Assembly (NCBI GenBank): GCA_039621445.1 | Contig: CP154954.1 | Coordinates: 72,792,308-72,856,307, forward strand | Direction: 5' to 3' | DNA length: 64,000 nucleotides | From: Euglena gracilis | Lineage: Eukaryota > Euglenida > Euglenophyceae > Euglenales | Shown: piece after piece, positions 32,976 to 64,000 of the stretch | How the letters are laid out: each line of letters begins with the position of its first letter | How positions within the stretch are numbered: position 1 is the first letter of the stretch | Notes under the pieces: generated by a model | What the model was told of the DNA's origin: nothing | What the model saw: only the letters and a program-made list of their open reading frames with translations | Database searches by the model: none | Program-made: the position numbers and the translations under genes

Positions 32976-33130
32976 ACTTTTTGGGAGCCTCCGCAGAGGC
33001 TCCATGGAGGCTCTGCAGAGCCTCAAGGTAACCAGCCTCCGCGGAGGCTCCGGGGAGGAAAAGATAACCAGCCTCTGCAACCAGCCTCCGCGGAGGCTCC
33101 GAGGATACTCCACGGAGGCTAAGGTAACCA
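32976..33130. repeat. Cluster of GCCTCCGCGGAGGC palindromes
   Basis: Two perfect copies of AGCCTCCGCGGAGGCTCC and four or more variants (GCCTCCGCAGAGGC, GGAGGCTCTGCAGAGCC, TCCACGGAGGCT), spaced by AAGGTAACCAG. Each can fold on itself and pair with its neighbours. Confidence 0.8.
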
Positions 33131-33625
33131 GTTTTGCCTGGGCATGCTGTGAACATGGAAATGAATGGGAATTTGTGTTATGTTTTTTTTGTGTGTTATT
33201 GCGGCATCCCCTCCCCCCCCCCCCCGGACCCCCACCCCCCTAACCCCCACCCCCCTCCCCCGCTTGCCAATGCCAACATCCTTTGTATGGACAAAATTGG
33301 GCGGACATGGCGTAAACAGCAAAAGGGCAAACTCAGGCAGATATCTCGTTTTTGTGGCAAATGGATAAATGGCCTTGGACAAATTTGGCGGACAGCACAA
33401 ATGGCAAACGGGTGAACGTTCTGTGCCTCGTCAACGTAACCAAAAATTAGAATTCCACATTTGCTGGGAGCCACACTCATTTATAAAATGAAACAATTAT
33501 TGTAATATTTTCAACGTGCCTGTTAAATCAATCAGCACAATGTCACTCCTCCTCCGTCGAAATCCCACACAAAGCGACAGAACGCGTTCTTTTTTTTGTG
33601 TGCTTCAGTGAGTGTTGAAGAGCAT

Positions 33626-34426
33626 CTTAGGCGGCGCATCTCGCACTTAAGCCTTTTGTCGATGTGCACAATTGCCAAAAACGACATTTTCCAATTTCCT
33701 TGAACCGCCGACTGCACCTGGGAAAATAGCAATATATAAGATGTACACCTCACGATACAGGTTAGGAAACATAAAAATCTCAAACTGTCATCCTAACGAG
33801 CTGTCTGATACGTCTGAAGCGACAAATTGGTGTGGTCGTCTATCAAACAGGTGGGTTGTACACGCTGGCTGCTACGACGACGGGGTTCGGTATGCCCATG
33901 CTGCCTGTGACTGCTTGGTGTTGCACACCTGTTTCGTGGCGACCGAATTTCCATCATTTGAAGAACATGATGTGCAGGTACATTTGACGACAATTGTGGC
34001 ATAAAAAAATTTCCGGAAGTGCCGCTATCGACGGATCGAAATGTTTGTCTACCAATGGAATACTCACATGACACAAATTTATGATATGAGGGTCGATGTG
34101 TGCATTTGCGCACATCAACCACGTATGTATTTTTTTGTAGGTGGTTGGTGTGCGCGTTTGCATCTTTGTATTTGTCGATGGTGGTTGATAAGCACAAATG
34201 TATACACCAAACACTGACACAAAATTTCACGTCATTCCGACCTCAAAAAAACAGCACAATTTCCAGGAGAGCTGGTGCCCAAAATGAGAAATTGCCTGTG
34301 TTTTGTCCAATTGTGCTGCCTCTTGCTCACCCCTTGCAACGCCTGCGCTCAAAATGGTTTTTGGTAGATGTGCAAAAATGCGCCAATCCGCGAAAAAAAA
34401 CTTACATGCGAGATACGCCGCCTAAG
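33626..34426. mobile_element. 801-bp non-autonomous TIR element
   Basis: Terminal inverted repeats CTTAGGCGGCGCATCTCGCA (33626-33645) and its complement TGCGAGATACGCCGCCTAAG (34407-34426), 19 of 20 matching. An inverted, truncated copy lies at 51290-51703 with the same terminus and shared internal words (TGTACACGCTGGCTG, CATGACACAAATTTAT, ATTTGCGCACAT). No transposase ORF. The target-site duplication is unclear. Confidence 0.7.
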
Positions 34427-34490
34427 AGCGTGGTACATGGCATACCTGCTGCAGCGGCCACACTTCTCCTTGAAGACCACAGGGCTACCA

Positions 34491-34607
34491 ACCCCCCCCC
34501 CCCAGGAAACTGTCACCTGACAGGTTGGCCGGGAAACTGTCACCTGACAGTTTCCCGGCCGGGACCCGGACAGGTTCTCGGGCATGACAGTTCCCCGAGG
34601 GGGGGGT
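34491..34607. repeat. G/C-run-bounded foldback repeat (CTGTCA family), copy 1
   Basis: Starts with a C run, AGGAAACTGTCACCTGACAG; ends ATGACAGTTCCCCGAGGGGGGG. Contains a perfect hairpin GGGAAACTGT-CACCTG-ACAGTTTCCC (34531-34556). Confidence 0.8.
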
Positions 34608-37260
34608 AGGTATGCAGGCTGACCTTGCTAGCTTCTGTGCACTAGGGTGTGGGCCATGGCAATTGCAAAATAAATGGAACTCTGAAATGTGTGATCTTTC
34701 AGGACTTTAAAAGGGCGGCAAGGGGTACCACAATACCGGTCCCACGCCCCAAAACACCGCTCCCAGCGCGCATTTTTTTGCCCCGTGCTGAAAATTAAAG
34801 ACCTTTCTTTATTTTAACCCTGTTCGATTTTTACATTTTTTTTCGATTTTTATTATTTTTTTATTTTTTTCTGAATTTTTGTTTCGATTTTTAAAGCTCC
34901 ATCCATTCTTTGCGGCCAGTGGGCTGTGCAACAGACTGCCAGCGGGGCTTACGGCACTGCGCCATGGCCCCACGCTGGGCTCTCATCCGGACCGGCTCGG
35001 GGCGGGCAGGAGGGGGACGACGCGGGGTTGGACAAATCCACGTACGCTGCCAGGGCAATTCTTAAAGACCCCGAAAGATTCGTCCGGCCGGAAAATCACT
35101 AAATGTGCCTGACCCAAAATGAAGTGTGTGACCAAAAACGACGTGTGTGACCAAAAATAAAGTGTGTGACCAAAAATGAAGTGTGTGACCAAAAATGAAG
35201 CCCTTGGAAAGCCCTTTCCAACCATGCTTCACCCCCCCCAATTCTTCATGGAGCCCGCCGTGGCCATTTTTCGACCGATTTTGGCACATTTTTAGGGCTG
35301 TTTTGGGGGGCCTATCCGTCCGAAATACCTCGGAAATGAAAGAGAAGCAAGGGAAACGTCCAGGAAAAAAAATGAAGTCTTTGGGACGCCCTATCCAACG
35401 GTAGTTTGATTTTCCTGCAACACCACGGCTAGCGAAGTTTTAAAGCGGACCAACTCCAAACACTGTACATTTGTGTGTTTTGACGCAGGCATTTTTGGGC
35501 CATTTTGGGTTTAAAAAAAAAGAAAATTCAAAATATCTCCAAAATGTTGGCCAACCAAAAGAAATCACTGTGGACCAAGAGTCAAGCAGTCGGGGCCTTA
35601 CGTGAATCCGTATAAGCCTCCACCTGTGCACTTAACACAGGTCATTTTAGTCTCTTTTGGGTCCCAACGATCAAAATTCCCAAAGCACCTGGCCTTAAGT
35701 CATTTATTGTGGTTCTTTGATTCCCCCACAGCTAGATCATCGGCCGGGCCTGCAGGCCGCTGACCCGGCCGGGCCAGACCGCTGAGCTGCGGCAGCCCAA
35801 GCCATTTTCCCTGAAAAATGGCCGTTTGTGGGGTGTGCTAGAGCACTACCCACCCATTCGACGGTCAAGCAGGAAAGGAGCTCAGTTCAGCACAAGCCCT
35901 GGTCCACGGCGGCACTGGACTTCGCAAATACCCACAGCGCAGCGGAAAAAACCCAAATAAATTTTAAATCCAGCTGGGCGGGAATTCTTAAAAAAAAATC
36001 TACGGTAAACCCTTAAAACAGCACTTTTCGACTATTTCCAACCGCTTTCCCCCAATATCTCCGAAATTTGCACCGACAAATTTTCGACCCATCACCTGCT
36101 AGCCCCAACTGCATTTCAGCAGACCCCCTGGGGGGGCGGGAATGGCAGCCCGGATGGGGTGTGATTGCTGCAAAGCTGTAAAAAAAAAAAAACCACTGGC
36201 TGCTGCACTTCTGGGGTTGCTTTCGGCTTAAGAAATCGCCTGGGAAGAACACACATAGAGCGGCGGCAGGTCTGCGGCTCCTCACGGTGGGAAGGAGTCA
36301 GGCTTCGCTGTTCTGATCAGACATTTCTTTAAGGACCCCGAGGGGGGGGGGGTTGCTGTGCCAGGGCTGTAAACTGCTGGTCAGTGTAAGAAGCTAGATC
36401 CACAGCTCGCTTTGCCACCCACAAATTGCTCACGAGAAGCCTGGGTATGGGTGTGAGACATACGGCAAATGGGCTGGGAGGGCTGGCACCTCATTTAGGC
36501 AAATGCGAGGCGGTCTTTGCTTCAATCCCCCTTAACTCTGGGAACGAATCCCCAAATGAGCCACACTGAGCCACCCCAACACCTAAGGAGGGACAACCAT
36601 CCACCAAATGAAAGATTAGGTTCTCCCGTCGAAAACAAAAGCAATATAATGTTTTGCGACAGAATTCGGACCTGGTCGTGGAAACCGTCAAAGACCGAAT
36701 ACCAGATGGATTTTGAGGGCTGAAAAACCAATAACTGATGATTTTGAGGGCTAAAACAAACCTTTGCTGTCATTGCCTGAAATATAAAATGTGACTTCTT
36801 TTCCTTCCTGCCCCCTTAGGTACCGGCCATTTGTCTCCTCTCCTCTCCTCTTCCTTAAGTTTTCTGGTGACAAATTGGCCACCAAAAATTTCATTCCTAA
36901 CAAATAAATGCACATTGGCCCTCGAATGACCAACAAATAGCCATTTCTCACCTGCACAAACCCAGACCGTCAATGGCATTGTCTCCCCATTCAAAGCAAC
37001 AGCTGGACCATGAGGCACCATTTTGCGCAGAGGGGGACCACATGGAAGGCAAAATCACCAGGATAGACACCAGTGAATTTGGTAGAGCAGGGCTATGCTG
37101 GAGCAATGTACAAAATGGTGATGAGGAGGCACGGAAAAAAATCTCACAGCGTGGACACCACCAGGGACTGTTGCCGGCCAGAGGGTTGCACGCGGACCAC
37201 TGCTTGCTGGTAACTCAAATAAGGAGCACCAAGTTCCAAGGTCCTTCCATTATCTCAGGG
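34608..37260. other. Region without recognisable genes
   Basis: A GC-rich minus-strand frame at about 34915-35050 (YVDLSNPASSPSCPP) follows CTGGCAG and could be a terminal exon of the receptor gene, but it lies 5 kb downstream of the last secure exon. 35100-35200 repeats GTGTGTGACCAAAAATGAA four times. Otherwise only homopolymers and simple sequence. Confidence 0.35.
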
Positions 37261-37360
37261 GAAAAAAACTGTATGCATGTATGTATATAAAGGTATTCAA
37301 TGTATGTATATATATATATATATATACATACAATGCATACATTACATTACATACATACAT

Positions 37361-37603
37361 TGTATGTATGTATTTATGTATGTATGTATGTATGTATGTA
37401 TGTATGTATGTATGTATGTATGTATGTATGTATGTATGTATGTATGTATGTATTGTATGTATGTATGTATGTATGTATGTATGTATGTATGTATGTATGT
37501 ATGTATGTATGTATGTATGTATGTATGTATGTATGTATGTATGTATGTATGTATGTATGTATGTATGTATGTATGTATGTATGTATGTATGTATGTATGT
37601 ATG

Positions 37604-37634
<31 letters not shown>

Positions 37635-37903
37635 TGTATGTATGCAATGTATGTATGCAATGTATGTATGCAATGTATGTATGTATGTATGTATGTATGT
37701 ATGTATGTATGTATGTATGTATGTATGTATGTATGTATGTATGTATGTATGTATGTATGTATGTATGTATGTTTGTATGTATGTATGTATGTATTTTTGT
37801 ATTTATGTATGTATGTATGTATGTATGTATGTATGTATGTATGTATGTATGTATGTATGTATGTATGTATGTATGTATGTATGTATGTATGTATGTATGT
37901 ATG

Positions 37904-37934
<31 letters not shown>

Positions 37935-38163
37935 TGTATGTAATGTATGTAATGTATGTAATGTATGTATGTATGTATGTATGTATGTATGTATGTATGT
38001 ATGTATGTATGTATGTATGTATGTATGTATGTATGTATGTATGTATGTATGTATGTATGTATGTATGTATGTATGTATGTATGTATGTATGTATGTATGT
38101 ATGTATGTATGTATGTATGTATGTATGTATGTATGTATGTATGTATGTATGTATGTATGTATG
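37361..38163. repeat. (ATGT)n microsatellite, about 800 bp
   Basis: About 190 near-perfect units with a few phase slips (GTAATGTATG, GCAATGTATG). All reading frames through it are artefacts. Confidence 0.98.
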
Positions 38164-38355
38164 GATGGATGTATGTATGGATGGATGGATGGATGGATGG
38201 ATGGATGGATGGATGGAAGGATGGATGGATGCATGGATGGATGGATGGATGGATGGATGCATGGATGGATGGATGGATGGATGGATGGATGGATGGATGG
38301 ATGGATGGATGGATGGATGGATGGATGGATGGATGGATGGATGGATGGATGGATG
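38164..38355. repeat. (GGAT)n microsatellite
   Basis: Directly continues the ATGT array after a short mixed zone, and ends at CTTAGGCGGCGTAAATTGCC, a match to the terminus of the 801-bp TIR element. Confidence 0.97.
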
Positions 38356-38602
38356 TCTTAGGCGGCGTAAATTGCCCATGAAAAAATTGACTGAAGTATC
38401 ACCCGGAAGGCCAGAAAAATGCTCTTAAAAACAGCCAAAATTTTTCAGTTGCGCATCCCGTCAAAAAATTTTAGGTGATATTGACTACAGGACAGATGAA
38501 GCGGAAAACCGCTTCGATGATTTCTGTTTTTTATTTTTAGCAGAAACAGATGGAAATACGCAACAGCAAAACGTTATTGAAAACTTACTATTTTTGACAA
38601 AC

Positions 38603-38795
38603 GTATGTATGTATGTATGTATGTATGTATGTATGTATGTATGTATGTATGTATGTATGTATGTATGTATGTATGTATGTATGTATGTATGTATGTATGT
38701 ATGTATGTATGTATGTATGTATGTATGTATGTATGTATGTATGTATGTATGTATGTATGTATGTACGTATGTATGTATGTATGTATGTATGTATG
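38603..38795. repeat. (ATGT)n microsatellite, second array
   Basis: About 47 units, one GTAC variant at 38763-38766. Confidence 0.97.
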
Positions 38796-38999
38796 CAACA
38801 TATACATAGGATACATATACAGATGCACATACACACACATAAGACGTCCAACCTTTAAAAATGCCAATCCTATTACACATAAATATATTATACATGTTAT
38901 ATATTATAAATATTATATGTTATATGTATATTATATTATAAAGACGTCTATATTTAACATATTTGTGTGAATATGTAAACATATGCATATATGCACATA

Positions 39000-39157
39000 C
39001 CCCCCCCCCCCCGGGAAACTGTCACCTGACAGGTTGGCCAGTGCCGGGGACCCTGACAACTTCCTATACTGACAGGTTGGCCGGTACCGGGGATCCTGAC
39101 AGTTTCCCGGGCGGGACCCTGACAGGTTCTCGGGCATGACAATTCCCGAGGGGGGGG
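39000..39157. repeat. CTGTCA foldback repeat, copy 2
   Basis: C run, CGGGAAACTGTCACCTGACAGG, then TTGGCC-GTACCGGGGA blocks, ending CTCGGGCATGACAATTCCCGAGGGGGGG. TIRs are CCCGGGAAACTGTCA-type with G/C-run tips. Confidence 0.85.
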
Positions 39158-39247
39158 AAGTATGTACACAAATGCATAAACACTCTGACACACACATGCT
39201 CACATCTATATGTGTGTGTCTGCGTGCATGTGTGCACATATGTATAG

Positions 39248-39377
39248 GCGTTATTGATGGAATAAGGTTAGGGTTACAACTTCGGCCTATCCCTAACCCT
39301 ACACCTAACACCCGTCTATAAGTTAGGCCTAACCATAGACCTAACTTGTACCCTTAACTCTATTCCATCAATAACGC
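39248..39377. mobile_element. Telomere-motif MITE, copy 1
   Basis: 130 bp with perfect 17-bp terminal inverted repeats (GCGTTATTGATGGAATA / TATTCCATCAATAACGC). The interior is mostly TTAGGG/CCTAA-like and itself palindromic (GTTAGGCCTAAC). Confidence 0.75.
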
Positions 39378-39604
39378 AAAAAAAATTTTGGACCCCCTGA
39401 AGATTCTACTTGGCCTCTCCAGGGGGGGGGGGGGCAAATAGAATCTTGCTGCCATATATATAATATATATATATGTATGTATATGTATGTATATTATATA
39501 TACACACATGTATGCATATATAAAGCATATTTTTGCATCACATAATTATGAATGTATGATGCGTAATGACGAGCACATGTGCAAATGACGTACAAAATAC
39601 CTAC

Positions 39605-39908
39605 CCCCCCCCCCGGGAAACTGTCACCTGACAGGTTGGCCAGTACCGGGGACCCTGACAACTTCCTATACTGACAGGTTGGCCGGTACCAGGGACCCTG
39701 ACAGTTTCCCGGGCGGGACCCTGACAGTTTCCCAGGTAGGGCATTTCAAGGGAAAGTCAATGAAAAATGACCCTGACAGGTTGGCCGGTACCGGGGACCC
39801 TGACAACTTCCTATACTGACAGGTTGGCCGGTACCGGGGACCCTGACAGTTTCCCGGGCGGGACCCTGACAGGTTCTCGGGCATGACAGTTTCCCGGGGG
39901 GGGGGGGG
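39605..39908. repeat. CTGTCA foldback repeat, copy 3 (internally duplicated)
   Basis: Begins and ends like copy 2 but contains two tandem bodies, each with CTTCCTATACTGACAGG and CCGGTACC. A member duplicated by unequal exchange or slippage. Confidence 0.85.
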
Positions 39909-39971
39909 TATGTGAAACTTGTTTTGATACTTGTGAAACATTTTACTGTTCTTCTCCAAAACTCAACACAC

Positions 39972-64000
<24,029 letters not shown>

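Noticed and set aside
34915-35050. Terminal exon of the receptor gene
   Set aside because: Good codon bias but two competing frames, no supported donor partner, and 5 kb from the last secure exon.
37277-38428. Open frames of over 380 codons of Met-Tyr-Val-Cys or Ile-His-Thr repeats
   Set aside because: They are translations of the ATGT/GGAT microsatellite; there are no stops because the repeat lacks them in several frames.

Overview
The window is nuclear DNA of a repeat-rich eukaryote. It holds split exons with GT..AG boundaries, LTR and DIRS-type retroelements, long microsatellites and interstitial TTAGGG-type repeats, and no operon, Shine-Dalgarno gene train, rRNA or CRISPR array. Receptor cyclases with a PstS-like ectodomain, chromoviruses, and a cytosine methyltransferase carried inside an LTR element together suggest a unicellular alga, possibly of the green lineage. 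That is an inference; no diagnostic marker gene is present.

Layout. (1) 1-3911: decayed Ty3/gypsy-like element A on the plus strand: Gly/Lys-rich Gag tail, C5 cytosine methyltransferase, aspartic protease, reverse transcriptase, RNase H; truncated at both ends and interrupted by a (GT)n array. (2) 4187-21748: element B, a very large (17.5 kb) broken chromovirus with two LTRs and an initiator-tRNA-Met-type primer site. In order it has a coiled-coil region, Gag with an Arg/Ser-rich zinc-knuckle tail, protease, a DIRS-type module, RT, RNase H, integrase, GPY/F and chromodomain, then a 6 kb extra ORF of unknown function. Its DNA is studded with tiny perfect hairpins, often with TTCG-type loops. 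(3) 21.7-25.6 kb: a minus-strand coiled-coil remnant and a DIRS/Ngaro-like remnant with inverted repeats. (4) 25.6-39.9 kb: mostly non-coding, with G/C-run-bounded palindromic repeats, an 801 bp TIR element and an 800 bp ATGT/GGAT microsatellite; one possible exon of a second PBP-domain gene. (5) 39972 to the window end, minus strand: one large gene in many short GC-rich exons separated by introns of about 0.3-3 kb. Read 5' to 3' it encodes a PstS-like periplasmic-binding domain, one transmembrane helix, a cytosolic linker, a class III nucleotidyl-cyclase-like domain and a C-terminal extension: a probable receptor-type cyclase or pseudo-cyclase. Its introns carry a tRNA-derived SINE candidate, telomere-motif MITEs and several foldback families.

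Nearly all retroelement ORFs are broken by stops and frameshifts. I describe them as remnants and do not give restored sequences. Exon boundaries were placed by eye and are approximate.
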